Of a stretch of 26,428 nucleotides of DNA, positions 8,437 through 16,690 are shown piece after piece (position 1 is the first letter of the stretch; every line of letters begins with the position of its first letter). This DNA is from UBA937 sp031549725. Lineage in GTDB: Bacteria; Spirochaetota; Spirochaetia; Treponematales; Breznakiellaceae. Below the pieces are notes generated by a model. That model had not been told where the DNA came from and did no database searches. It worked only from the letters and a program-made list of their open reading frames with translations. The translations under genes and the position numbers were made by a program. The stretch is taken from NCBI GenBank assembly GCA_031549725.1, contig JAVBPH010000035.1, forward strand, positions 1 to 26,428, written 5' to 3'.

Positions 8437-11400
8437 TGGACATAAACCAGCCTGTGTTATCATTTGAGCAGGAACAGCAGTACCGGATGACCCGGCTCCA
8501 GGTTTTCAATTGGGGAACCTTTTCCGGGCTCCATGACATTCCTATCCCAAGGGAAGGTTTTTTATTTATCGGTCCCTCGGGGTCGGGCAAATCGACCCTG
8601 CTTGATGCGGTCTCCGCATTGCTTGTTCCTCCCCGCTGGGTGGATTTCAATGCCGCCGCCCGGGAGGCGGACCGGAGCGGCAGGGACAGGAATTTGCTCA
8701 GCTATATCCGGGGGGCATGGGCGGAATTGAAGGACGGGGATTCCGGGCTCATCGCAACCCAGTTCATCCGGGAAGGCAGTACCTGGTCCGCCCTGGGCCT
8801 CACCTATAAAACCCAGCTCGGCCAGACCATTACCCTTATACATCTGTTGTGGGTCAGGGGAAATACCAATAACAACGGGGACGTAAAACACCACTACTTT
8901 ATTTTTGAACGCGACGCGGATCTGCGGGAATTGGAAATTTTCGGGCAGACGGATTTTGATATCCGGAAGCTCAAGCAGACCTTTCCGGAGGATACCTTCA
9001 GCCGGGATGAATTCCGGGCCTACTGCGACCGTTTCTGCTACCTCCTGGGAATCGACAGCGATATGGCGCTGCGGCTGCTCCACAAAACCCAGTCGGCAAA
9101 AAATCTGGGGGACCTGAATACCTTCCTGCGGGACTTTATGCTGGACAAACCGGAAACCTTTGACGCTGCCGAACGGCTGGTGGAGGAATTCGCCGAACTT
9201 AACGAAGCCCACAAAGCAGTAGTAAGCGCCAGAGAACAGATCCAGGTCTTATCCCCGGCCAGGGAACAGCACAAGACCAGGGAAACACTGAATACAGAAC
9301 GAAATAAATTACAGGAGCTGGAGACGGGAACCGATGTTTACCGGGAACAGCGCCGGATGAAGCTTCTTCAGGAGGATATAGACCGTCTGGAAATTGAATA
9401 CCGGGCTATGGACGGCGAATGCGGGCAAAAGCAGGAAATGCTGCACATCGAGGAGCGTAAACTCCGGGACCTGGAGCACCAGCACCGGGACCTGGGCGGC
9501 GATCTCCTGGAACAGTGGAAGGAAGAAGTGCAGAACCTGGTACCCCAGCGGGAAGAACGGAAGCGTAAGCGGGATCAGGCGAAAAATGCCTGCAGCAGCC
9601 TGGGTTGGCTCCTGGGAGAAAGCCCCGGGGATTTTGCGCTCATCCGGGGGAAGGCCGGGCAGGAACTGACCGAATGGGAAAGCGGCGCCTCGGCAAACCG
9701 GGAAATGCGGGACCGGCTAATCGGAGAGAAAAATAAAAAGGCCGAAGATTTCAAGGAAGCCTCCGGGGAAGTCCGGTCCCTGGAGCGGCAGCCTTCAAAT
9801 ATCCCCGCCGCGATGCTTGACCTTCGCCGGGACCTGGCTAAGGCAATTAATGTTTCCGAAGATGTTCTGCCCTTTGCGGGGGAACTTATTGAGGTAAAGC
9901 AGGATGAAAAATCCTGGCAAGGGGCAATAGAACGGGTCCTGCACGGCTTTGCCCTGTCCCTTCTGGTGGATGAGCAGCACTATGCTGCCCTTTCAAATCA
10001 TATCAATAATACCAATTTGAGGAACCGGCTGGTCTATTACCGGACCATCCAGCAGGATTGGACCGTAGAAAAATCCCCCCTGCCGGGATCCCTGGTACTG
10101 AAACTCGATATCAAGGATGGGTCCAAAAAGGACTGGCTTCAAAAGGAACTCCGGTCCCGTTTCGATTATGCCTGTGTGGAAACCATGCATGCCTTCCGCA
10201 GCACCGAGCGGGCCCTTACAAAACAAGGCCAGATCAAGCATAACAAGTCCCGGCATGAAAAGAACGACCGCGGGGATGTGGAGGACCGCCGTCTTTGGGT
10301 CCTGGGTTTCAACAACCGGGAAAAACTGGACCTCTATAAAAAGCAGGCCCAGGAACTGGCTGAACAGCTTGGCACTATTGAAAAGACACTGGCCTCCCTT
10401 GACGATGAAGACCGGAACCGCAGGGAACGGGCGATGCACGCCCAAACCCTGAGCAACCTGGAGTGGCAGGAAATTGATGTGATCCCCCTCATCGAACGGA
10501 TTGCGGTGCTCGAGAAACAGATCCGGGAAACCCAAAGCGGAAACAAACGTCTGCAAAACATGGCAAAGCAAATTGAAACCCAGAATCAGATCCTGGAACA
10601 GGCAAGGGAGGATCTGGTGGAAAGCAAGGCAAACCTCATGCATATCTCCGATACCCTTGATAAAGACCGGGAAGCCCTTGATTCCATCCGGAACGACCCT
10701 TCCCTGGTCCCGCTCACCCCGCATCAGCAAAAAGGCCTGGATGAACGCTACGGTGAAATCCGGGAAGCAATCCGCCTGGACAACCTGGATAAACTGAATA
10801 CCGGCGTGGTTCAGGCTCTGCACAGGGAGCAGGAGAAAATAAACCGGGAGATAGGACTCTGCGAAAAAAGCATTGAAAATAGTTTTGCCCAATTCAAACG
10901 GACCTGGCCTGCGGAGGCGGCGGATATGGACAGCAGCCTTTCCAGTGCGCCGGATTTTTTTGCCATCCTGGACCGGCTGGAAATCGACGGGCTTCCGGTC
11001 CATGAACAAAAATTTTTCAATCTCCTGGAAACCCAGACTATGCAGAACATGGCAGCCCTGTCGACGTATCTGAATGACGGACGGAAAGCCATCATGGACC
11101 GGATGGGACTGGTAAACCAAAGTTTACGCCAGGTTCCCTTTAACCAAACCGGGGATGATAAAACGTTTCTGCATATCGAGGTCAAGGACCGCCAGCTCCC
11201 GGAGGTCAGGGAATTCCGGCAGGATATCCAAAAAACATTACAGTATGCGTACAGCGAAAACCGGGAAGCCGCGGAGGCGCGGTTTGTTACCCTGCGCCAA
11301 CTGGTGGACCGTCTGTCCAGCCATGAAACGGAGGATAAACGGTGGCGTGATTCGGTGCTGGATGTCCGGCAGCATATGGAATTTATCGGATTGGAACTGG

Positions 11401-11801
11401 ACGAAGCCGGGGTTGAGGTGGAAATTTACCGGAGCGGCGCCGGAAAGTCCGGGGGACAGCGGCAGAAGCTGACCACCACCTGCCTTGCCGCGGCGCTCCG
11501 GTATCAGCTTGGGGGCAGTGACCATGGGATTCCCCGGTATGCACCGGTGGTTTTGGATGAAGCCTTTGATAAGGCGGACAATGAATTTACTGCGCTGGCC
11601 ATGAATATCTTTGCCAATTTCGGATTCCAGATGATAGTCGCCACACCGCTTAAATCGGTGATGACCCTGGAACCATATATCGGCGGAGCCTGCTTTGTGG
11701 ATATCAGTGACCGGAAAATCTCGGGGCTGCTGCTGATCGAATATGACCGGGAACATCAAAAACTGAAACTGCCCGCTCAGGCTGTGCCGGAAAATCCATG
11801 A
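8433..11801 (+). CDS. jetC: Wadjet defence ATPase JetC (SMC/MukB-like)
   Basis: The 1122-aa SMC-like ATPase is the motor that extrudes DNA loops in Wadjet. The Walker A motif GPSGSGKST is at residues 47-55. Long coiled-coil arms span about 265-440 and 640-800 and flank a hinge-like region near 475-545 (WQGAIERVLHGFALSLLVD). The ABC signature SGGQRQ is at 1006-1011 and Walker B VVLDE at 1039-1043 with Glu1043. All ATPase elements are intact. The start overlaps the jetB stop as ATGATG, and the second ATG at 8436 is equally possible. The stop overlaps jetD as ATGA. The arms are shorter than those of canonical MukB, as usual for JetC. Confidence 0.95.
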   Translation: MMDINQPVLSFEQEQQYRMTRLQVFNWGTFSGLHDIPIPREGFLFIGPSGSGKSTLLDAVSALLVPPRWVDFNAAAREADRSGRDRNLLSYIRGAWAELKDGDSGLIATQFIREGSTWSALGLTYKTQLGQTITLIHLLWVRGNTNNNGDVKHHYFIFERDADLRELEIFGQTDFDIRKLKQTFPEDTFSRDEFRAYCDRFCYLLGIDSDMALRLLHKTQSAKNLGDLNTFLRDFMLDKPETFDAAERLVEEFAELNEAHKAVVSAREQIQVLSPAREQHKTRETLNTERNKLQELETGTDVYREQRRMKLLQEDIDRLEIEYRAMDGECGQKQEMLHIEERKLRDLEHQHRDLGGDLLEQWKEEVQNLVPQREERKRKRDQAKNACSSLGWLLGESPGDFALIRGKAGQELTEWESGASANREMRDRLIGEKNKKAEDFKEASGEVRSLERQPSNIPAAMLDLRRDLAKAINVSEDVLPFAGELIEVKQDEKSWQGAIERVLHGFALSLLVDEQHYAALSNHINNTNLRNRLVYYRTIQQDWTVEKSPLPGSLVLKLDIKDGSKKDWLQKELRSRFDYACVETMHAFRSTERALTKQGQIKHNKSRHEKNDRGDVEDRRLWVLGFNNREKLDLYKKQAQELAEQLGTIEKTLASLDDEDRNRRERAMHAQTLSNLEWQEIDVIPLIERIAVLEKQIRETQSGNKRLQNMAKQIETQNQILEQAREDLVESKANLMHISDTLDKDREALDSIRNDPSLVPLTPHQQKGLDERYGEIREAIRLDNLDKLNTGVVQALHREQEKINREIGLCEKSIENSFAQFKRTWPAEAADMDSSLSSAPDFFAILDRLEIDGLPVHEQKFFNLLETQTMQNMAALSTYLNDGRKAIMDRMGLVNQSLRQVPFNQTGDDKTFLHIEVKDRQLPEVREFRQDIQKTLQYAYSENREAAEARFVTLRQLVDRLSSHETEDKRWRDSVLDVRQHMEFIGLELDEAGVEVEIYRSGAGKSGGQRQKLTTTCLAAALRYQLGGSDHGIPRYAPVVLDEAFDKADNEFTALAMNIFANFGFQMIVATPLKSVMTLEPYIGGACFVDISDRKISGLLLIEYDREHQKLKLPAQAVPENP

Positions 11802-13012
11802 AGTTCCCCGATGATATCCGGAAGGCACTGGAAACCCGGTACCGCCGTAACTACCGTTCTTGGCTCCAGGAAATATCTCCGGATTTCCGGGGAAATCCCG
11901 GTGTCCTGCCCCTGTCATTAAGCCTTGATCCTCCCGTGGAAAAAACAGGAATCCGGCACCAGGATGTACTGCGGGAATGGATAAAAACCTGGCGGCACTG
12001 GGCCGGCCCCGGTGAGGTAGTATGGGAAATCCGCCGCTGGAAAAACCTTGGGGTCCAGGAGCTTCCTGCCGGTATCATTATAAGAACCATGAATGAACTT
12101 ACCGCCCTCTCCGGTACCGGTCCTGAATGGGAAAAGATACAGAACCGCTGCCGGGAGTTCCTTTCCCAATGGCCGTCGCTGGAACAGATCCTTCCGAAGT
12201 ATGCGCCAGTCCTGGGTGAATGTAATGAAGATGATTATACCAGGCTCAGGGACATGCTCCTCTGGCTTACCCGGCATGGTGAAACAAACCTTTATCCCCG
12301 GCAGATTCCCATTCCCGGAATGGACAGCAAATGGCTGGAACAGCGGAAAAAAATTATTACCCCTATTGCCGGAGCCATTAAGGGTATTCCCGCGGATCAT
12401 CCGGACATTGATCCGGAACAGGCAATAGTCCGGGACCGGACATTTTACCGGGTCTGCGGACTCAGGGCGCCGCCCCGCATTATCCGCATCCGTCTGCTGG
12501 ATCCGGCCCTGCGTTCTATTGTCGGGGGCCTGGGAGATATGGGAATCCCCCTGCAGGATGCCGCATCCCTGAATCTCCCCGTCCGGCAGGCCATTGTTGT
12601 GGAGAATCTCCAGACAGGCCTTGCCTTTACGGACATCCCGGGGACCGTACTTGTCATGGGATTGGGGTACCATGTTTCATGCCTCGGACGGCTGCCCTGG
12701 CTCAGGGACATACCATCCTGGTATTGGGGTGACCTGGACAGTCATGGCTTTGCCATTCTGCACCGGGCCCGGAAATATTTGCCCCGGCTCATATCATTGC
12801 TGATGGACGAGGAAACCTTTTTGTTTCACCGGGCATTATGGGTAGAGGAAAAAAGTCCCAGCCCTTCATTGTTCCTGGACAAACTTGATGATACCGAGCA
12901 GGCCCTGTACCGGGATATTACGGAAAACCGCTGGGGATTCCGGCTGCGGCTCGAACAGGAACGGATTGCCTGGGACTACGCCTGGAAACGGATCTTAAAA
13001 GTTATGGGTTAA
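11798..13012 (+). CDS. jetD: Wadjet defence nuclease JetD (Toprim, DUF3322/DUF2220)
   Basis: The 404-aa product is the nuclease subunit of Wadjet, related to the topoisomerase VI A / Spo11 Toprim fold. The N-terminal half (about 1-210) corresponds to DUF3322, with LREWIKTWRHW and the TNLYPRQIPIPGMDSKWLE segment. The C-terminal half (about 225-400, DUF2220) holds the predicted metal site: Glu269 in AIVVENLQT and Asp312/Asp314 in YWGDLDSHGF. These residues agree with an active enzyme. The ATG overlaps the jetC stop by 4 nt. No strong terminator is evident after the stop at 13012. With jetABC it makes a complete type I locus, so plasmid restriction is the expected role. Confidence 0.95.
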   Translation: MKFPDDIRKALETRYRRNYRSWLQEISPDFRGNPGVLPLSLSLDPPVEKTGIRHQDVLREWIKTWRHWAGPGEVVWEIRRWKNLGVQELPAGIIIRTMNELTALSGTGPEWEKIQNRCREFLSQWPSLEQILPKYAPVLGECNEDDYTRLRDMLLWLTRHGETNLYPRQIPIPGMDSKWLEQRKKIITPIAGAIKGIPADHPDIDPEQAIVRDRTFYRVCGLRAPPRIIRIRLLDPALRSIVGGLGDMGIPLQDAASLNLPVRQAIVVENLQTGLAFTDIPGTVLVMGLGYHVSCLGRLPWLRDIPSWYWGDLDSHGFAILHRARKYLPRLISLLMDEETFLFHRALWVEEKSPSPSLFLDKLDDTEQALYRDITENRWGFRLRLEQERIAWDYAWKRILKVMG

Positions 13013-13092
13013 CTATTGAGCTGCTTTGAAGATTGTAAGCGGCAATTTGCTTTCCGGTGATCAATGGAACCAAGTAAAGAGGCTCAATAGCT

Positions 13093-13420
13093 GGCAAAGT
13101 TTAAAAACAGTCCCATAAAAACCTCCAGCCTGAAAGCTATGGATATTTCTTATCCGAGAATTCAGGAACTTATCCGGAAATGGGTTCTTAAAAAAACCAA
13201 ACAGGGATACTGCCAGCTTGCAGCAAAAGTCGATATTACTGATAAAGCGGCACCCATTGCCCAGCTTTATCCTGATGGTGTCCTTTGCATGTATACCGCT
13301 TTTTTTACTTTGGTTATTCCCACAGAACCCCCTTAATTGGGATATTGCCATTAATAAAAATGTTTCAAAATCCCGGTTCAACCTTGATTATCCCTATGTA
13401 AAACCCTATTACCTTTTACC
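13093..13420 (+). pseudogene. AbiEi-type (type IV TA) antitoxin remnant
   Basis: A broken reading frame downstream of jetD matches the AbiEi-like antitoxin/regulator family. From an in-frame TAG at about 13090 it reads KTSSLKAMDISYPRIQELI (winged-helix-like), then KQGYCQLAAKVDITDKAA and PIAQLYPDGVLCMYTA. Near 13300 it shifts frame (FYFGYSHRTPL) and shifts again near 13335 to NWDIAINKNVSKSRFNLDYP and YVKPYYLLP, after which similarity ends. There is no start codon at the expected N-terminus and at least two frameshifts, so it is dead. No AbiEii nucleotidyltransferase toxin is present. Its position after Wadjet suggests a once-larger defence island. The 130 nt up to 13550 hold no recognisable gene. 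Confidence 0.7.
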
Positions 13421-13550
13421 TAGCTCATTCTCCGGCGGGTCTCTTCACCGGAAGAGCGGCCTACTACCACCGGAGACCTGGCTCAACTTTGCCGGAACAA
13501 TGGCTCATTTTGAGAAGAATATTCAGAAAAAACCGGTAGTACCGTCATAG

Positions 13551-13826
13551 TTATTCCTGGTGATCCTCTTTTTCCTCTGGTGCATCCTCATGGAGCGGCG
13601 GATGGGGAGGCCCAGGCGGGTGCGGCGGTCCAGACGGATGCGGCGGTCCGGGCGGATGGGGTGGGCCAGGCGGAGGATGAGGTGGCCCAGGTGGATGGGG
13701 AGGCGGGCCAAAGGGATACGGTTCCGGCGGCGGAGGCGGTACAGGTCTTGCGGCAACCACACAGCTAGTCAATAACATGGTCATCAGCAGAACCACGATA
13801 CTTTTTTTAATCCATTGTTTTATCAT
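13551..13826 (-). CDS. small Pro/His-rich repeat lipoprotein
   Basis: The 91-aa product has a basic N-terminus, a hydrophobic stretch and a lipobox LLTSC with Cys22, so a lipoprotein of about 70 residues after processing is predicted. The mature part is almost entirely tandem GPPHPP units (about residues 40-76), each as GGN-CCN-CCN-CAY-CCN, ending in an acidic tail (EDAPEEKEDHQE). Such a chain would be an extended polyproline helix. The regular His residues could bind metal or change charge with pH, but that is speculation. AAGGAAG precedes the ATG at suitable spacing. It is flanked by a pseudogene and a Sel1 gene, and no partner is evident. The repeats may change in number by slippage. Confidence 0.72.
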   Translation of the reverse strand: MIKQWIKKSIVVLLMTMLLTSCVVAARPVPPPPPEPYPFGPPPHPPGPPHPPPGPPHPPGPPHPSGPPHPPGPPHPPLHEDAPEEKEDHQE

Positions 13827-13999
13827 TTTATCTTCCTTGATCTTTTTTTACATAATCCGGTGGATTGTCAAAATATCAAAATTTGCCCAACCCACCCCCG
13901 GAATTTAACCTTGATTCATCTGCAATACAGCTATAATATACTCATTTTTTTTCCAGTTTGACAAAAATCCTAAAACCCCGCTGCATGCCAACGATGGTA

Positions 14000-14953
14000 T
14001 TAACCTAGTTCTTCCAAATCTTCCTGTGCTGGTTCAAAACCTTGCTCCGCGGACTTTTCAAGCCATTCCCGGGCTTTTGGAATATTTTGACTGATGCCAT
14101 ACTCAGGTTCGGGATCCGCATACGCCATATATATACAGTATTGTGCCTCGGCGTGTCCGTTTTCGGCGGCCTTTTTATACCATTCAAAGGATTTTTTCTT
14201 GTCCACCGGTGTACCATCGCCGTCATAATAGAGTATTCCCAGGTTGTATTGGGCAACAGGGTTTCCATTTTGGGCGGCTTTTTGATACCATTCAAGACCT
14301 TTTTTCTTGTCCTGTACAACATGATCGCCATCAAAATAAGCCCCGGCAATTGATAACTGCGCCTGGGGGTCTCCATTTTCCGCAGCTTTGAGTACACTGG
14401 CAAAGTCAGTTTCTTCCCCGGTTTCTGAACTGTAATCCCGGCTTTTAAGGAGCCAGACGGCAACGGCAATCAAAAGGGAAATACCCATACCCGCCCCAAA
14501 TGCCATGTTTCCCGGCCATTTCAAAAGGAGATATCCAGTGATAGCCAGGGCGATGGTTCCGTAAAAACAAATACTGAAACAGAGAGTTGTCAGGTCAACA
14601 AACACTGCAAAGGACATTTGTTTTACCGTGTGATAATGCTGTACCCAGAACCATACTCCAACCAGGATGGATGGAATAAGCAATAAGGCGTTTATTATTC
14701 CATTATTATTGTTTATGCCCATGGCGCTTGTCACAATTATCAGAACAACAAATACCCCAAAAGCTGCAAGTGCTGCTGTAAGCGTCCTGCCGACGATACC
14801 CATTTTTAATACAAGTCCTACAATGAACCCCAAAATTTTGGCGAATAACAATGGAATACCAATGAAAAGGAGTTTGAGTATGCCACCGCCAAATGCCGCA
14901 TGCGCATCATTGCTCTTTTTGATTTCCTTCTGTTGTCTTTCGTATTCAGTCAT
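14000..14953 (-). CDS. membrane-anchored Sel1-repeat protein
   Basis: The product is 317 aa from ATG 14953, chosen because GGGAG lies 6-7 nt upstream; an ATG at 14998 would add 15 residues without a good site. The N-terminal half has four or five hydrophobic segments, including LLFIGIPLLFAKILGFIVGL, ALAAFGVFVVLIIVTSA, IINALLLIPSILVGVWFWV and SLLIAVAVWLLK. The C-terminal 125 residues contain three to four Sel1-like repeats of the A-x-x-G-x-x-x-A-Q-x-x-x-G-x-x-Y-x-x-G type, for example NGNPVAQYNLGILYYDGDG and NGHAEAQYCIYMAY. Sel1 domains are protein-interaction scaffolds, here most likely facing the cytoplasm. The specific role is unknown. It is apparently monocistronic. Confidence 0.85.
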   Translation of the reverse strand: MTEYERQQKEIKKSNDAHAAFGGGILKLLFIGIPLLFAKILGFIVGLVLKMGIVGRTLTAALAAFGVFVVLIIVTSAMGINNNNGIINALLLIPSILVGVWFWVQHYHTVKQMSFAVFVDLTTLCFSICFYGTIALAITGYLLLKWPGNMAFGAGMGISLLIAVAVWLLKSRDYSSETGEETDFASVLKAAENGDPQAQLSIAGAYFDGDHVVQDKKKGLEWYQKAAQNGNPVAQYNLGILYYDGDGTPVDKKKSFEWYKKAAENGHAEAQYCIYMAYADPEPEYGISQNIPKAREWLEKSAEQGFEPAQEDLEELG

Positions 14954-14999
14954 AAAAATCTCCCTATGCGGCAATGCCGTTTTTATTTTCAAACACACG

Positions 15000-15353
15000 C
15001 CGTGCTAATGGCAGGCTGTTCATTGTTATGGTTAATATATCAAAACAATATTAGTAAGACCCGGGGAGGATTATTCGTTAAAATGCGTCTCACTATCTGT
15101 AAGGAGGTCGGGGGAAAAACCTTCCCATCCGAATAAGTGACTTAATAATATATGGAGAAAATAGTGTTAACCACTCACAAAATTGGGTGGGTTATGGAGG
15201 CCCAGGCAGTATTGCATTAAAAATCAGGGGTGTTTTTTGGGTAGGTACCGGTGTTGTGGACAGAAGCCTGTTCAATACCGGTTGCGGCCTTAAAATCTGT
15301 GTTTTGAAAAAAGGCTCCCGAAATTGTTCCGATACGGGAACTTCCGGAAGACG
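15000..15353. other. intergenic region between the Sel1 and CDA-LuxR genes
   Basis: I see no gene here. A 65-codon open frame at 15187-15384 lacks a ribosome binding site and overlaps the end of the CDA-LuxR gene antisense, so I discount it. An AAGGAGG-like string near 15100 has no plausible ORF after it. An imperfect dyad (TCCCGAA ... TACGGGA, about 15317-15340) lies just past the end of the CDA-LuxR gene and could be a weak transcription end for it. Confidence 0.35.
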
Positions 15354-16229
15354 TTATGGGGTTTCCTTGACTAAAACTGAATAAAACTTATCAAAAAGCT
15401 CCGCTCTGCTTTGGATGTCCAGTTTCCGGTATAGGTTTTTTATATGGAAGCGGGTTGTTTCATAACTGATATTCAGTTTGCTGGCGATTTGTTTTGGGAC
15501 TCTGCCGGAAAGCAGCATGATTAATACTTCCTTTTCCCGGGATGTCAGATTAAAGTGATTTTCAATATAGATACCTCTTAAACCCAGTCCCTGTCCGATA
15601 ATATCCAGGTACTGTTTATCTGATTCTTCAAATTCAGCTTCTGCTTTTGCTTTGGTGAATGCCTTTGCGCTGTTATGGTATTCCCTTTGTGCCGTACCAT
15701 AATCCTCATCCCTTTCTGCCTTCCATGCCTGGTGAAGGTGGTAATAAATATCATCATGTTTTTCATGCTTTCCTTTCCTGTCCTGGTGGGGCAGAGGAAT
15801 GTAAAGCGAGGGAATTGTCAAATCCGCAACTTCAGGTTTGAAAGAATCATAGGGCAGCAGGTTTCCCAGGGATATATCCATACGTTCCTGGGCGGAACCT
15901 GCGAAACGGATTATCCCATCAGGGGACATAAACTCGCTGTAAATATGACGGCAGGCACCACAGGGGCCGACAGGGATGGGGGAATCAATCGCCGCAATGG
16001 CCAGGGCTAAGAGAGAACGCCGCCCTTCGCTGATGGCTTTCAGCAGAGCCACTTTCTCCGCACAAACGCTCAGACCGTAGGTTCGATTTTCGACGTTGCA
16101 GCCTGTATAAACAGTACCGTCCTCCGCCAAAACCGCGGCTCCCACCCGGAACCGGGAATACGGGGCATAAGCCGCTTCCGCCGCCTTTTTTGCTTTATCG
16201 AAGAGTCTGTCCAAATCTATCTTTTCCAA
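15354..16229 (-). CDS. cytidine deaminase fused to a LuxR-type DNA-binding domain
   Basis: The 291-aa protein joins two domains rarely seen together. Residues 1-130 are a cytidine/deoxycytidine deaminase with the substrate loop NVEN (45-48), Cys56-Ala-Glu58 and PCGAC (Cys90, Cys93). All three zinc ligands and the proton-shuttling Glu58 are present, so catalysis looks intact. Residues about 155-215 are a charged helical linker. Residues about 226-285 are a GerE/LuxR HTH: LTSREKEVLIMLLSG, then KQIASKLNISYETTRFHIKN and LYRKLDIQSRAEL. The frame is uninterrupted. The start codon is TTG with a GGCGG upstream; no in-frame ATG precedes it. I infer a transcription factor that senses or processes a nucleoside. 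Target genes are unknown, and no nucleoside genes lie nearby. Confidence 0.85.
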   Translation of the reverse strand: MEKIDLDRLFDKAKKAAEAAYAPYSRFRVGAAVLAEDGTVYTGCNVENRTYGLSVCAEKVALLKAISEGRRSLLALAIAAIDSPIPVGPCGACRHIYSEFMSPDGIIRFAGSAQERMDISLGNLLPYDSFKPEVADLTIPSLYIPLPHQDRKGKHEKHDDIYYHLHQAWKAERDEDYGTAQREYHNSAKAFTKAKAEAEFEESDKQYLDIIGQGLGLRGIYIENHFNLTSREKEVLIMLLSGRVPKQIASKLNISYETTRFHIKNLYRKLDIQSRAELFDKFYSVLVKETP

Positions 16230-16273
16230 AAAACACCGCCAAAATATTAAGATTTTTCCTGAAGGAGGATTAT

Positions 16274-16313
16274 GGGCACCTCTAAAAACTCGGTTGGATT
16301 TTTAGAGGTGCCC
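16274..16313. repeat. intergenic hairpin, CTCTAAAAACT type
   Basis: A near-perfect dyad has arms GGGCACCTCTAAAAA / TTTTTAGAGGTGCCC around a CTCGGTTGGA-type loop. The loop resembles that of the left hairpin of the 142-bp repeats (AAAACTCGGTTAG), suggesting one hairpin family with different arms. It lies about 45 bp upstream of the CDA-LuxR start. Confidence 0.7.
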
Positions 16314-16455
16314 TGGGAGAAATTTTTATTCGCAAGTGGGTTTAATACCTTCTGCACGCTCCCGGGTGGGAGGCTCTGGGGCGTTCTAAAAATCTTGTAA
16401 ATCAAAATTGTATGGATATTAAACCCACATAACATCCATACCTTACAGAACCAAC

Positions 16456-16527
16456 AAACCTTCTGCACACTTTCGTGTGCGAGGCCCCGCGCGCTCTGCC
16501 TCGCACGCGAAAGCGTGCAGAAGGTTT
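16456..16527. repeat. large GC-rich intergenic hairpin
   Basis: The arms read AAACCTTCTGCAC ... TGTGCGAGGC and GCCTCGCACG ... GTGCAGAAGGTTT, giving an imperfect stem of almost 30 bp around a CCCGCGCGCTCT loop. A partial copy of one arm (CCTTCTGCACGCTCCCG) occurs at about 16349. No coding capacity. A run of T follows on the plus strand, but the stem is much larger than a usual terminator, so I treat it as a structured repeat. Confidence 0.7.
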
Positions 16528-16579
16528 TTGATTTCTTTATCCTATAACGGAATAAAAAAGTTTCTCCATGGACGTCTAA

Positions 16580-16614
16580 GGAAACTTCTAAAAACTGAAG
16601 TTTTTAGAAGTTCC
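16580..16614. repeat. intergenic hairpin, ACTTCTAAAAACT type
   Basis: The dyad has arms GGAAACTTCTAAAAAC / TTTTTAGAAGTTCCC with a short CTGAAG loop. It is the third hairpin in the 16230-16690 gap, and its arms resemble those of 16274-16313. It sits about 75 bp past the end of the minus-strand gene at 16691. Confidence 0.65.
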
Positions 16615-16690
16615 CTTATTAAAATTATCCGGCTTTTAGTATAGCCCTTTACACAAAATTTGTTACAGGGTCATTTATAATTTCTGATAA

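Noticed and set aside
8562..12673. Long minus-strand frames opposite jetC and jetD (for example 9993-11120, 11238-11918, 11918-12673)
   Set aside because: Composition mirrors the sense genes, no recognisable domains occur, and the sense frames carry intact catalytic motifs.
13590..13720. Tandem short repeats that could suggest a CRISPR array
   Set aside because: The period is about 15-18 nt without unique spacers, and it encodes the in-frame GPPHPP repeats of the lipoprotein.
15187..15384. 65-codon plus-strand frame beside the CDA-LuxR gene
   Set aside because: No ribosome binding site and it overlaps the HTH-coding end of the fusion gene antisense.
16247..16468. 73-codon minus-strand frame in the hairpin cluster
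   Set aside because: It reads through two structured repeats and has no family resemblance or start signal.
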